A stretch of DNA of 64,000 nt from Cannabis sativa (Eukaryota > Streptophyta > Magnoliopsida > Rosales > Cannabaceae): the NCBI RefSeq assembly GCF_029168945.1, contig NC_083602.1, positions 71,878,600 to 71,942,599 of the forward strand. The letters are read 5' to 3'. Each line of letters begins with the position of its first letter. Position 1 is the first letter of the stretch. The position numbers and the translations under genes are program-made. This document shows positions 23,220 to 38,119 of the stretch, piece after piece. The notes below the pieces were generated by a model that made no database searches, was not told the DNA's origin, and saw only the letters and a program-made list of their open reading frames with translations.

Positions 23220-24240
23220 TAATGAGCTTTATTATAAGGATATTCGATCTCCATTGTTGGTTTTACATAGCTATTGTTTTAGTGAGTAATCCTCCCTAAT
23301 GGAGGAACGTTCATTAGCAAGTTAGCACCGTTTAATCTCGAAAGATAAGTAATCTTGTAAGTTTTTTTATATAGTTTATGATCACCCTAATGGTGGCGAC
23401 TATATAAGACTTGCAAGAATATGAAACAATGGTGGAAGCTCATAAGATAGAATAGCCTTGACTCTCGCCTAAACGGGACAACGCGGATTCACATCTTGAT
23501 CGAATAAAAGGTTGCTAGAATGTTTGACATTTTAGATGAGCTGACAACTCTATTCAATAAATGATAGCTTTGACTCTCGCCTAAACGAGACACTGATATC
23601 ATTTTGTTGAAAACCTTGGAAATTATTTAGGATTGTATGTTTTAGTATTTTCACTTGTCATTCCTACTTGCTATGTGCTTCATAATTTCTGAATTGTGTA
23701 TGAATTTGTATTGAACCATGTTATTTTCTGTTATTAAATCGTAGTTTAATTTCGAATCTTCATTGTGTATCTAACTTGATTTTTTTTTTCTAATGAGATA
23801 AATCCCTAATGGATTTTCATCATTAGACTAACATAATAGTGTTAGATCTCGAAAGATAAATAGTGTATATGCAACATCTAGCTGTTCATCAATTGATGAC
23901 ACCTTAGACTAGTGTTTTACAATATGAAACAAGAAGATTGTATAAATAAGATTACTTTGACTCTCGCTAATCGGAGCATCGTTGGATTCTTATTTAAAAC
24001 GAAAGTATCCTAATTCCTCTTAGCTTATTCATTTCGAATTAGCTTAATGACATATCATTGGATGAATGGTCTATAAATCATATAAAGTCTTATTTTCTCT
24101 TAAGAAATTAGATGACGCATATGATTATATTCCCGGAATTCTATCTCTAAATGATGTATATCCTCAATCTTAGAAATCTCCTATTTGTATAGGCAAATCA
24201 TAGAGTTAGATTAGTAGTGGTGGTCCAAGAGAGAATTACT
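23220..24240 (+). other. Non-coding segment with recurring 'ttgactctcgc' motif in inner element
   Basis: The motif 'cttgactctcgcctaaacgg' or a close variant recurs near 23,459, 23,572 and 23,948, each followed by a short 'gacaac/gacact/gcatcg' word and a gap of similar texture. The equivalent segment of the outer element (32,390-33,410) keeps all three copies in the same order. This corresponds in position to a gag region but no open frame remains. Confidence 0.6.
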
Positions 24241-24399
24241 AATTATACAGTTACACTTTCACAAGTGTTTCATGACCATTTTCTTTCAATGGATTAAAAC
24301 TGTATGAGTTTAGTATTCTGTGACCAGAATCCACTTGCACTATTCTAAGAACTCTTTGATGTAACTAAGCTTAAGTCATCAAAAGATACAACCACATAT

Positions 24400-26280
24400 T
24401 TTATAAATCTATGGCATTTGTATCTTGTTCATAGTGGTTTTGACAAGATCATTCTCTGCAAAGAGTTAATATGCCTATATCCACTGAAAGTAATTTCATC
24501 TCATTCGCAGATGGATGTACATTCAGGGGTGGATATGAGTTTTCGTTGTATTCTTAAAACGATCACTCTAGATTTTACCTTATGCAAAAGAAATTTGAAA
24601 TGTTTGACAAATTTCATGAATTTCTAGCAATGGTGAAGGTAAGTGGTTAAAGATCTTGCGAACTGATAGGGGTGGAGAAAAAGTTAGTAGATATGCAGTT
24701 CAAAGATCATTAATTTGATTTTGAATAATATCCAAACTTACCTCCCCAGAAATTCGAGTTGCATATTGATGATTAGTTACTAGTAGTTGCCTAAATCCTT
24801 CTATGGAAATAAAATTTCAGAATGATGCAATGGTTGTATACTTAATGTAAATCATTACTAGATTCATGGATGATCTAATCGAAATCTTAAGAAAAGCTAG
24901 AACTGCTAACCTTGGTTTGCATGTTTGTTAGCTATTCTAAGTGATTAGGGGTGGAGCATCCCGTAGTCATTAGATAAGAAAGTGTTTGTTTAAACAAATA
25001 CTACTTTTCTAAGAAAATGACTAAGTCTGAAAATAAAGTAGCAAATAAAGGAGATATTTTTTCTTGATTCCATAAGTGTTCTATCATCTTATTCGTTACA
25101 AGATGATCCCACTGCCTCTGTTGTCTTAACACAACTGAAGAGGTCTATACCATTTAGTTTTCTTTGACATAGTTCACGGTACCTTGTTGTAGTGGGAGAG
25201 TTTCTAGGAACTCACCTTGTTATAACTTGGAAGATACTAGTGATTAAAATCTATTGTGAGTTTAAACAAGTAATGAATTGTCAAGATAAGAAACTAAGAA
25301 GAAAGCCAATAGAACTATGGTTTGATCCATTCACATGGAGTAACCTAAAGTTTTCTGTTACAAGGACATGAAAGGAAATTTTCGTTCATAAGTCTATTCA
25401 ATGGACTTAACAAAACTTCCTGTTCCTAGTATAATAGGTTTGAGTTTATCTAAACCTATGGCTTGTGGTATACCTGGTTATTACTTACTCTAATGCAAGC
25501 AACTTACTTTAGTAAGATGCTGATGCATTTTCTTTCCAATGGAAATCTATAGAAGCTTCACAACTTCTTAGACATAGATTTTATTTATCTAAGGAAAAGT
25601 CTCAACTATTCCAGAGAAGATAAAGCCATGAAAGAATTTCTTAAATCAACAGTGAGAGGTCTCAGATATGCTTTAGTATGCCTTAGACCAGACACCTGCT
25701 GTTGAGTGGGAGTAATGAGTAAGTATCAGATTAATTCAGGAGAGGAACATTGGAAGACAATCAAGTAAATCTTAAGATTAAGAAGAGGAACTATATGTTA
25801 GTCAATAAGGGTGTTTGTTTAAAACTCTAAGACTACACCACATCAGATTTCAAGACTTGCCTTTGTGCTAGAAAGTCTGCTGATGAGATGGTGATTACTT
25901 TGGGGGTGGAGTAGTGATTTTGGAGAAGTGTAAAAACCTATCTGAAATCTCTTAGTCTACCAGAAAGAGACTGAATGTTAAAAGTTGCAGGAAAGATACT
26001 TTTTCAGTCTAAGGAAAGTTCTATACTTTTGTGGCAGTGTTCCAACTTGCCTTAACTACTAGCGTTACTTCCTGAATAACAAAAGAGTAGTTGCCCAAAA
26101 GTATAGAATCCAGTATCCCAAAAGAGTAGACATATAGAGAGGAATTTCACATTATCAAGGATTTTGTGATTAAGGAAGAGTAATGGTGGAGAAGAGATTG
26201 TGTTTAATTCAACCTGTCAGATCCCATTAGGAGGAGTTTACTACTATTAAACTTGATTGGTATATCAAGGTGTTAATGAT
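24400..26280 (+). pseudogene. Degenerate copia pol (GAG-pre-integrase, integrase, RT remnants)
   Basis: Translated pieces match Ty1/copia pol in the right order. A GAG-pre-integrase motif 'LWHLYLVHSGFDKI' lies near 24,410. The integrase block 'KILRTDRGGEK' lies at about 24,650-24,683. RT C-terminal text resembling 'RGLRYALVCLRPDT' and then 'GEEHWKTIK' lies near 25,660-25,770. Stops and frameshifts interrupt all of them. The order integrase before RT is what defines copia rather than gypsy. No functional product is possible. Confidence 0.8.
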
Positions 26281-26307
26281 TATTTGAAATGCACTTTTTT
26301 TTTATAT

Positions 26308-26324
26308 TAGTGCAAGTGGGAGTT
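26308..26324 (+). promoter_or_regulatory. Polypurine tract of the inner element
   Basis: The purine-rich 'agtgcaagtgggagtt' immediately precedes the 3' LTR start TGTTGGG, as expected for the plus-strand primer. Confidence 0.75.
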
Positions 26325-28233
26325 TGTTGGGTTTTATGCCCTAAATAAAACTCATTTCATATAATCAGATTTACTTATTAATAAAGATTAGAAATAACAT
26401 TTTATGTTGCATGGTTCACATGATTTATTTCATGATTATATGTATATAATGTATGAATTCTTTTTAAGTCCAGAACATATGGGTTGGTTAAAGATTATAG
26501 TGTTGTCAGCACAGTGGAATATAATCTTTATTATATGTTCAAAAGTAGATTCCCTGATTTGTCAGAACACTAGATTTTGACTGACATGGTATAATCAGCG
26601 ATAGGTATTCTTACACCTTGGAAAAGTGTTATGTCCTTTCCAGGACATTGGCAAAGTTTACCAGTATCGGATGTATGGAGTATACATTGGAATGGACCGA
26701 TATTGAACTTTGAATTAGATTTTGAAACTTACCGTAAACATCTATTCAATTCAATATCATAAGTTGATCCTAGATCACATGATCGAAATCCTGATATGGT
26801 TAGGCTCAATTTCAAGAGTATTATTCGTGTTCTTTGATTTGTTAGTTAAGCCTAATCTTTAATCTGGGCAATACGTACATTTTGAGAACACGGTAGTGCA
26901 ATTGAGTGGGGGAGCGCTAACATAAATATGGAATCTATAGCTTCTATTTGGCAAATAGAAGTAAAGGATGATTTCCTTCGAGCTTAACCAAACGAAGATA
27001 AATGGTGGAGATCTCATTTCACTTAGGTGAAATATCATTTATACAGGGTTAAGTGTTTTAAGGATAAAATACATTGTAGGGTGTTACGGTAATTTAATCC
27101 TGTACAGTGTAAATCATCTATATAGAGGATCATTGATCACATTAGGGTTATAACAATGGATAACTAATGACGTGTCTATATCGTGGAACATATAGAGCGT
27201 TTCTATATGACTGAGAGTGCAATTCCAAGTTCTAAGTGTGGATTCAATGAGGAATTAATAAGTTAGGGAATTTACTTGGTAAATTCGGTTCGACTTATTG
27301 GAAGCTCGGTTATATAGACCCATGGTCCCCATACTAGTTGAGGCCATAGTGCTTGTAAGACTCAGTTAATTGATTTTAATTAATCAATTATAATTCTAAA
27401 AGTTAGACTATGTCTACTTTATGAATTCTCACAATTTAAGGATGAAATCGTAAATAAAAGGGTTTCTAGGTTTAATTATTAATTGAGAGACTTTGCATGT
27501 CTAATTAATAATTATTTTAAATGACAATATTATTTAATAATCTATTTTAGTTATTAAATAATTAGTTTTGGCATTTAAATGATTAGAATTGGAAAAATAG
27601 CATTTTTGGAGAAATTGAAATAAAATTGAGGAAACTGCAAAATCCAAGTGAGGCCCATATCACCCTATGGCCGAGCACTCCCTTTGTGTTTCCCAATTAT
27701 TATTTTATTTTTTAATTGTCATGTAATTGCTAATCAAAGCCTAGCTATAATAGGAAAGTGATGAATCACACTAAATAAGGCAGTTAATCAATTACACAGT
27801 AAAAGAGGAAACTGTTTATTTGGAAAGTTGTGCTCTCCCTTTTCCCTATATAAAGCAACCTTTGTGTCTCTTCTCATGCATGATAAGCCACGAAATTAAG
27901 AGAGAAAAATAGAGAGAAATTTCGAAATCATTGTGAGATGAGTAGTGCCCACACACATCAAGTGGTATCTCAATCATAGTATGGAAGACTATGGAATTTC
28001 TGCATCAAAGAAGGAGAAAAGAAGATCCAGGTTCAGATACTGGTGATGCTCTGCTACAGAAAGGAATCAAGGGCTAGAGATCTGAACGGAAGGAGTCATA
28101 TTATTCCGCTGCACCCACAGTAAGGTTTTCTAACTTTATATGTGGTTATTTTCATTGTTTTAGAATTCATATTAGGTTGTTAATCCAACATACTTGTTAG
28201 TAAATCTAGATCCTGGTAAAATAATTTCCAACA
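26325..28233 (+). repeat. 3' LTR of inner element
   Basis: 1,909 bp, same ends as the 5' LTR, followed by the second TATAG. Confidence 0.94.
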
Positions 28234-29135
28234 TATAGACCCATGGTCCCCCCACTAGTTGAGATAATATTGCTTGTAAGACTCATATAATTGGTTTTGA
28301 TTAAGCAATTATAATTCTCAAATTAGACTATGTCTATTTGTGATTTTTTTCACTAAGTAAGGGCGAAATTGTAAAGAAAGAGTTTTAGGGGCATATTTGT
28401 TAATTATGATACTTTGTATGGTTCAATTAATAAATATGATAAATGACAATATTATTTAATAATTATTTATAGTTATTAAATAGTTAGAATTGACATTTAA
28501 ATGGTTGAATTAGAAAATTGGCGTTTTTGAGAAAATCAGATGCAAAAGAGATAAAACTGCAAAATTGCAACAAAGTGAGGCCCAAATCCACATTGCATGG
28601 CCGGCCACTTTTATAGAAATTATCCTCTGATATTTTCATTATTTTAATGCCAAATAATTCAAACCTAACCCTAGTGGAATGCTATAAATAGATAGTGAAG
28701 GCTTCAGGAAAATTACACTTTTCATTCAGAAAAACCTAAGCCTTCTCTCTCTATAATTGGCCGCCCACTCTCTCTCTCTCTCTTCTTCCTTAAGATTTCG
28801 AAATACTTAGTGATTAGAGTAGTGCCCACACACAGCAAGTGATACCTCAATCATAGTGAGGAAGATCGTGAAGAAAGAAATTCAACAAGAAGGAGTTTCA
28901 GCACTAAAGAAGGAGAGAAAGAGATCCAGGTTCAGATATTGATAATGCTCTGCTACAGAAAGGAATCAAGGGCTAGATATCTGAACGGAAGGAGTCATTA
29001 TATTCCGTTGCACCCAATGTAAGGTTTACTAAATTTTATATGTGTTTATTTCATCGTTTTAGAAAGTTCATATTTTTGGTGTTAATCAACATACTTGTGA
29101 GTAGATCTAAGATCCTGGTAAAATAATTTCCAACA

Positions 29136-32100
29136 ACTGGCCTCAGAGCCATGGTAATTGATTTGCTTGCAATAAATTTGAACTTAAAACGATTGTTTGA
29201 TGTTTTGGATGGTATCATGTTGTATTGAGTGTTATATGATGATTGATTGATGTTTGTGAATTTTCGTGAAAAATAATTGAATATCTGTTTCTGGAATTAT
29301 TTTTATTGGATAGTATGGAAAAAATTAAGCAATTTATTTTTTTACAGAACTCAATTTCGATTTAATTTGAATTAGTTATGATTTTTTGAAGCTTCGAAAA
29401 AAAATCGGGATTGAGCTACAGAGACACGCGCGCGGAAATCATGCAAATTCCTCCCTGCGCCGTGTCTCCTCGCCCAAGCAACCCACCAGCACGCGCGGAC
29501 GTGTATGCACAGCATACCGTCCGTACAGCTCGCATTTTTTTTTCGTTTATCTTCGTTTTTTCATGCTATTTCATGGATTTAACTTCCGTTTTTTGTGTAG
29601 TTCTGTATTTATACATTTACTATTCCTAATTCAATTCTAATTATCATAATTAAATTAATTAATTTTTTAAAAAATTTAATTCATGATATTAGTGTAATTT
29701 GAATTTGAAAAATAGTAAATATCTATCTTTTTTTGCTTAATTATCTATCTTATTTTTAAATTTGATTATATCTTATCTTATTTTTAAATTTAAGGTCAGA
29801 TATTAAATTTTTTAAATTAAATTTTTTTAAATAATTTGACCTTATTTAAATTTAAAATAAGATAACTATAATCATGTAATTTTAAATAGATGTAATATAT
29901 TTTGCTAACTTTTAAATTTTGTTATTTTATTTATTTAAATTACATTTAAAATCTGAAAAAGATATTTATTTATCTTTTTTAATTTTTTTATTTAATTTTT
30001 ATTTATAAAATAACATTAAATTTTTTAAAAGTAGTTAGCAAATTTTGAAATGATATTTAGGTTGGTTGAAACCTAATTTTTCAAAATTGTAGGTTTAATT
30101 TTAAATATTTTTTTTATTAATTTCGAAATTTTTAAATTTTATTTTGTTTTATTATTTTCGAAAATAAATTTTTTTTATTTAATTAATTTTTCAAAATTAT
30201 TTATTTAAAATTAAATAAATCCTACATCCAACTATCCAGCTAACCTTGTTGCAGGAGTATATGGTTTAGCTTGTTTGTAAGTTTTTAAAACCTATTATTG
30301 CTTGATTGCAAATAGCCATGGTTAACTTGTTGACAGATCCAATGATCTGATTTTAACTCATGGCTCCCTTGGTCAAGTAAATAATCTGTAACAGGTATAT
30401 TTACAATCTTCTTTCATCTGCGTATGACCTAGCAACATGATAGGATCCATCCAAATTGTGTGCCTGTGTGAGCCTATGTGTTTAATTTTATTATAGATGC
30501 ATATAGGTTGTTGTTGCTAAATAAAATATCATAGTTCTTGATAGATTTTATTTATGCCCATTTAGTTTTTGGGTCTATTCAATTAATAACAGTTGTTCAT
30601 TTTAAGGTTAAATTCCTCTCTTTTGGGCCTTGTATGAGAGTTGGGAGCCATAGAAGTGGGTACGACATACTGAACCCAGCACCCCTTCACATGAACCACC
30701 CCAATTGTGAAGGCCTATTTGCCTCATTTGAAAAACTGTACTAGGTTAATTAAATTAGTTTAAACTAATAAAATTGATTACCAACATAATTAATTTCATT
30801 TATTTTGAAATTAATTTAAGAAAACCATTTAAAGAATTTTATTCTAAGCTAAACTATATGTATTTTCTTGTATTTAATTAAATATAGAATTATAACCATC
30901 TAGATTCTTTCTGAAGCTTAATTTAAATTTTTCATTAAATATTCCTATTTAAGTTGATATAACTAATCAACTTAAATCTGAATATCTTTTGGATTTAAAA
31001 TTTCAAAATTAAGTTGAGGAATTTTAGGAATTGGTTATTAAGATTCTTTAGATATATTTTTTTTTAAGTTGATATCTTTTCGAATATTAACTTAAAATGG
31101 AATATTTTCAAATTAAGTGGTTACAACTTAATTTTTGATATTTAGTTAAATTTAAATTTGAAAATATTTAAGTTCTAGATTTTTTCTAATACAACTTAAA
31201 TTAAATATTTTTTCAAATTTTGTGGAAAAGATACTTAGTCAAATAAGATATTTTCTAGATAGTTATTTCTAGACTACTTATTATTTCTAATATTAAATAG
31301 GAAAATATTATACATAGTGAAATTAATTATTTAAATTATTAATTTTGGTACAATTTATTTTAAGTATATTTTTTCCTAGTATTAAACTAGAGATTAATAA
31401 TTAAGCATTCTCTACACTTAATTATTTATTTCTTTAATTTAATACATTTAATTAAATTGAAAACTAAATATCTAAGTTAATTTTCATCATGATACTTAAA
31501 TATTTCTTTTTCATGACACTTAATTAAATAGAAAATTATTTTTAGTTGAAATTTATTTTTTTCAACTAAATTTAAATAATTTTCAAAAATATATTTTTTC
31601 TTTATTTTATTAATCAATTTTCGAAATTGTATTTCATAATGCAAGATGATTTTGAAGTTATCTTGAAAAATATATTAAGTTGTAAATTAATTATTTATTT
31701 TAATTAATTCTTGGACCAACTTAAATCAATGATTTTTTCATTTATTGATTAATTTAAAATAAATGAGTTAAAGTATATTATTAGAAATTGAATTAATTAG
31801 TCAAAGGAAAATCTAGATAGGTAATATTTTTGCTTGAAGTATTTTTTTAGTGTATTTAATTAAATAGAAAGTTAGTATTTAAGTTGATTTTCATCATCAT
31901 ACTTAAATATTTGAAATTTTTCTTATATAATTAAATAGGAAAATTATATTTTTTGTTGTAAATTAATTTATTAATTAATTTTGGGCCAACATTAAATTAG
32001 AATAATTTTTCCAGGATTTATTTTTATTTTATTTTAACAAGCAATTTCGAAAATTGTATTATTAAATACTTCAATTTTTTGAAGTGCAATATATATTTAT

Positions 32101-33451
32101 GGAAAATTAAATTTTGAGTTGTAAATTCATTTAAATTAATTTTGTAACAACTTAAATTGAATATTTTTCTAAATATTTATTGGAAATTATTACTAAGATG
32201 GAAATAATTCATGTTATTTTCATATCAATCTAAATTAAAATTTATAAATATTAAATTAAAATTAATATTTAGAAATTTTCATTCTAAATTGGAAATTTTA
32301 ATTAAATAAATATATATTTAAAAAAAATAGATTAAAATAAGTATCAATGAAAATACAACTCTTTTTAAATAATGAGCTTTATTATTATTAGGACATTCGA
32401 TCTCCATTGTTGGTCTTACAATAGTTAAATGTTTTCAATATAACCTCGAGACGCTAGACTTCGTCCCCCTATGGATGGTTATTCGTTGAACGCATTTAAC
32501 ACCGTAAGATCTCATTTGATAAGTGTTTTGTAAGTTTTCGTCTCTATTAGACTGTCCCCTATGGTGACTACTTAGAGATAAACTTATAATACATGAAACA
32601 ATGGTGGAAGCTCATAAAATGAGAATAACCTTGACTCTCGCCTACCGGGACAACGTTGGATTCTTATTTTGATCGAATAAAAGGTTGCTAGAATGGTCTG
32701 CATTTTAGATGAGCTGACAACTCTATTCAATGAATGATACTTTGACTCTCGCCTACCGGGACACTGTATCAGTTTGTTGGAAACCTTGGAAATTATTTAG
32801 GATTGTATGTTTTAGTATTTTCACTTGTCATTCCTACTTGCTATATGTTTAATAATTTCTGAATTATGTATGAATTTATATTGAACCATGTTATTTTCTG
32901 TTATTAAATTGTAGTTTAATTTCGAATCTTCATTGTTGGTCTAACTCGGTTTGTTTATCTAATGAGATAAATCCCTAATGGATTTTCACCATTAGACATA
33001 CATAATAGTGTTAGATCTCAAAAGATAAATATTGTATATGCAACATCTAGATGTTCATCAATTGATGACACCTTAGACTAGTATTTTTACAATATGAAAC
33101 AAGAAGATTGTATAAATAAGATTACTTTGACTTTCGCTAATCGAAGCATCGTTGGATTCTTATTTATAAACGAAATTATCCTAATACCTCCTAGCTTATT
33201 CATTTCGAATTAGCTCAATAACATATCATTGGATGAATGATCTATAAATCATTTCATGTCATTCTATTTTCTCTTAAGAAATTAAATGACATATGATTAT
33301 AACCCGAAATTCTATTCCACAATGATATAAGTCCTCAATCTTAGAAATCTCCTACTTGTATGGCAAATCTGACTTAGAGTTTAAATTAGTAGCGGTGGTC
33401 CAAGAAAGAATTACTCATTTTATTTGGTATAAATTAAGTCTTTGATCATTG
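29136..33451 (+). mobile_element. Internal region of the outer copia element, truncated
   Basis: It starts with a primer-site relic 'tggcctcagagcc' (29,138-29,150; the usual 'tat' has become 'cct'). A GC-richer patch at 29,420-29,530 gives overlapping short open frames without family features. AT-rich non-coding DNA follows, matching the inner element (30,230-32,340), then the 'ttgactctcgc' segment (32,390-33,410). At about 33,452 the sequence jumps into the middle of an LTR, so pol is absent. Confidence 0.85.
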
Positions 33452-34689
<1,238 letters not shown>

Positions 34690-34694
34690 CTCGT

Positions 34695-36267
34695 AACTCC
34701 ATATATAGATCGTTTCTACCTCCTACTTCTGAAACATTGAAGTATATGTTGCAAACTCCAAATAAAGCAGGGAGTATGGCTAGCTGATAAGCTACCCGAC
34801 CTACCCTTTCCAGAAACTCAAACGGACCGGTAACTTTAGGACTTAACTATTTTTTTCCAATTTATGAGTTCCCTTCATTGAAAACACTTGAGGAAAGGCA
34901 TAATTCCCAACCTAGAATTCAATATCTCTATGCTTTGGATCAGCATAGCTCTTTTCTATGGGCTCACTCGTTCCTTGGACTACATCAGGTCCAAGGTACC
35001 TCTGCTCACCAGCTTCATCTCAATGAATGGGTGAACGACCTTTCTTTCCGTAGAGCATTTTGTACGGTGCCACACCAATAGTACTGTGATAACTATTATG
35101 GTATGAGAACTCAATCAGAGGAAAATACTTATTCCAAAACCCTCAAAGTCTAATACACACGCCCGTAGCATATCCTTATATATCCGAATAATTCTCTTAG
35201 ACTGATCATCAGTCTGAGGGTGAAAGATTATACCAAAATCTAACTTGATACCCATTACTCGTTGCAAACTCTCTCAACACTTGGATGTAAACTTTAGGTC
35301 TCGATTTGAAACGACTGACCTTAGAGTACCATAAAGTTGAATTATTTCCTTGACATATAGATTAGCGCATTAATCCACCGTATACATTGTCCGCATTGAT
35401 AAAGAAAATGTGCTGACTTTGTGTATCTATCCCCAATTACCCAGATAGAATCATAAAACCCTACTATTCTTGGTAATCCAACCACGAAGTCTATGGTTAC
35501 TTTTTCTCATTTCCACTCAGGAATCTTTAGAGGTTGAAATATTTCCACTGATCTCTGACACTCTGCTTAAACTTGCTGACAAGTTAAACATTTGACACAT
35601 ATTTCACAATGTCATCTTTCATACTTGACCACTGGCTTTAGGCTTTTCATTATACTCGTGTAGTTCTAGATCACTTTGTTGGGTTGTCTTGATTCTCCCT
35701 AACAAATTAAATTTTATTGTAATATTGACTAACTTTAGAAAGGTTTTCTTCATTTCATAGACTTGCCCTAGACCCTTTTTCAACTTGGAGCATCCGCTAC
35801 CACATTTTCTTTTCCAGGGTGGTAGAGAATCTCACAGTCATAATCTCTAACCAATTCCACTCATCGTCGCTTCCAATCCCATATCATGTGTAGAATACCA
35901 CTATTCATAATCCTTCAATTGCCTAGACGCATAGACTATAACTTTCTCAGACTGTATCAAAATGTAACATAACCCTTGTTTATAAGCGTCATAATGAATT
36001 TCTCATCACTGACTGACAAGGTTAACATTGATGCGCTAATTAACTCCTGCTTCAATTCGCGGAAACTACTTTTGTACTTGTTAGTCCAAGCAAACATACA
36101 ATTCTTTTGAGCTAATTCCGTTAAGGGTGTAGAAATCTTAGGAAACCCCTCAATAGACCTTCTGTAGTGCCCTGCTAATCCCAGGAAACTTCTAACCTCA
36201 GTTACAGACTTGGATCGAGGCCGATTTTGAACCGCTTCAATCTTTACTGGATCCACCAAGATACCAT
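34695..36267 (-). pseudogene. Gypsy pol remnant: RT C-terminus, RNase H, integrase
   Basis: The open stretch 36,259-35,957 encodes the RT thumb/RNase H junction, with 'VRSFLGLAGHYRR' and 'KISTPLTELAQK'. Further along the minus strand, 'YDCEILYHPGKENVVADA' (near 35,800) marks the end of RNase H and 'DRYTKSAHF' (near 35,440) the integrase core. Stops lie between them. Towards 34,700 the similarity is no longer readable, and I do not see a chromodomain. The coding order continues from the RT piece at 38,142-38,369 across the solo LTR. Confidence 0.85.
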
Positions 36268-36272
36268 CTTTG

Positions 36273-38114
36273 TGTTGGAAATATTTTACAAGGATCTAGA
36301 TTTACTACCATGTATGTTTCATTAACATCCTAATATGAATTCTAAAACAATGAAATAAACACATATAAAGTTTAGGAAACCTTACATTGGGTGCAGCGGA
36401 ATATAATTCCTTTCTGTAGCAGAGCATAATCAAGATCTGAACCTGGATCTCTTTCTCTCCTTCCTTTGATGCTGATTCTCCTTTTTGTTGTTTGGATTCT
36501 TCACAGTCTTACACACTATGATTGAGATACCACTTGATGTGTGTGGGCACTACTCTATCACTCAAGGCTATTTCGAAATTGAATAGAAGAAAAGAGAGAG
36601 AGAGAGGGGCGGCTATGGCTTTTTCTGAAAGAAACAATGTGCAAGTCTCATAGTTTCCTGAAACCAACACTTTCTATTTATAGAATGCTATCTAGGTTTA
36701 GGTTAGAATTGTATGACATTAAAATAATGAAAAATATAAATGGTAAACCCTTTGCATAGTGGTCGGCCATATAAGGGAAATGGGCCTCACTTTGCAACTT
36801 TCCCATTTTTGTTATTTTTCAATCCCATTTTCTCAAAAATACCAATTTTTTAATTTAACCATTTAAATGCCAATTCTAATTATTTAATAACTAAAAATTA
36901 ATTATTAAATAATATTGTCATTTAAAATATTTATTAATTTAGACATGTAAAGTCTCTTAATTAATAAATAAACCTAGAATCTCTTTTCTTTACAATTTCG
37001 CCCTTGCTTAGTGAAAATTCATAAACTAGACATAGTCTAACTTTAGAATTATAATTGATTAAACAAAATCAATTAACTGAGTCTTACAAGCAGTATGGTC
37101 TCAACTAGTATGGGGACCATGGGCCTATATTAACCGAGCTTCCAATAAGTCGAACTGAATTTACCAAGAAAATTTCCTAACTTATTAATTCCTTATTGAA
37201 TCCACACTTAGAACTTGGAATCGCACTCTCAGTTATATAGAACGCTCTATGTGTTCCACGATATAGATACGTTATTAGTTATCCATTGTTATAATCCTAA
37301 TTTGATCAATGACCCTCTAATAGATGATCTACATTGAATAGGCACTAAATTACCGTTACACCTTCAATGTATTTTATCCTTAAAACACTTAGCTCCGTAT
37401 AAATGATATTTCAGCGAAGTAAAATGAGATCTCCACCATTTATCTCTGTTTAGCCAAGCTCGAAGGATATCATCGTTTCACTTCTAAATTCCTATAGAAG
37501 TTATAGACTCCATATTTATGTTAGCGCTCCCACTCAATTATACTATCATGTTCCCAAAATGTACGTATCACCCTAACCCAAAAGTAGGCTTAACTAACAA
37601 ATCAAAGAACATGTATAATACTCTTGAGATCGAACCTAACCATATCAGGATTAAGATCATTTGATCTAGGATCAACAGGTGATATTGAATTGAATAGATA
37701 TTACGGTAAATTTTAATATATCTAATCAAAGTTCAATATCAGTCCGTTCCGATGTATACTCCATACATCCGATACTGGTAAACTTTGCCAATGCCCTGGA
37801 AAGGACATAACACTTATCCAAGGTGTAAGAATACTTATCGCTGATTATCATGTCAGTCTAAATCCAGTATACTGACAAATCAGGGAATAAACTTTCGAAC
37901 ATATAATTAAGATTATATTCCACTGTGCTGACAACACTATAATCATTAACAAATTCATATGTTCTGGACTTAAATAGAATTCATACATTATATACATATA
38001 ATCATGAAATAAATCATGTGAACCATGCAACATAAAAATGTTATTTCTGATCTTTATTAATAAGTAAATCTGATTATATTGAAATGGGTTTTATTTAGGG
38101 CACAAAACCCAACA
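36273..38114 (-). mobile_element. Solo LTR, reverse strand (same copia-type family), TSD CTTTG
   Basis: The plus strand starts TGTTGGAAAT and ends ACCCAACA, the reverse complement of the LTRs at 18,367-20,275. It is flanked by CTTTG at 36,268-36,272 and 38,115-38,119. At 1,842 bp and with many substitutions it is more diverged than the inner element LTRs. It splits the gypsy pol between RT motifs. Confidence 0.92.
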
Positions 38115-38119
38115 CTTTG

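Larger units (their letters stand above)
18367..28233 (+). mobile_element. Inner full-length copia-type element with near-identical LTRs, non-autonomous
   Basis: A 9,867-bp element with 1,909-bp LTRs (18,367-20,275 and 26,325-28,233), an initiator-tRNA primer site, a purine-rich tract before the 3' LTR and a perfect TATAG duplication. By eye the LTRs differ at about 20 positions (about 1%), so the insertion is young. The internal region has no long open frame. Recognisable copia pol pieces are present but riddled with stops. The element must have moved using enzymes from another copy. Confidence 0.94.
15469..29135 (+). repeat. 5' LTR of the outer copia element, in three pieces
   Basis: Pieces 15,469-16,133, 18,048-18,366 and 28,239-29,135 join without gap when the two insertions and one copy of each target-site duplication are removed. 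The joined order matches the uninterrupted LTRs elsewhere, through '...ccaaac-a-ataaatggtgg...' and '...ggttatatag|acccatgg...'. The total is about 1.88 kb. Confidence 0.9.

Noticed and set aside
29386..29640. Overlapping 84- and 72-codon ORFs in a GC-richer patch
   Set aside because: They lie just after the primer site of the outer copia element, overlap in different frames and show no gag features. The absence of such frames in the related inner element argues against coding.
34695..35400. A chromodomain at the end of gypsy integrase
   Set aside because: No readable chromodomain motif was found. The chromovirus/Tekay label rests only on the pre-LTR block and general similarity.
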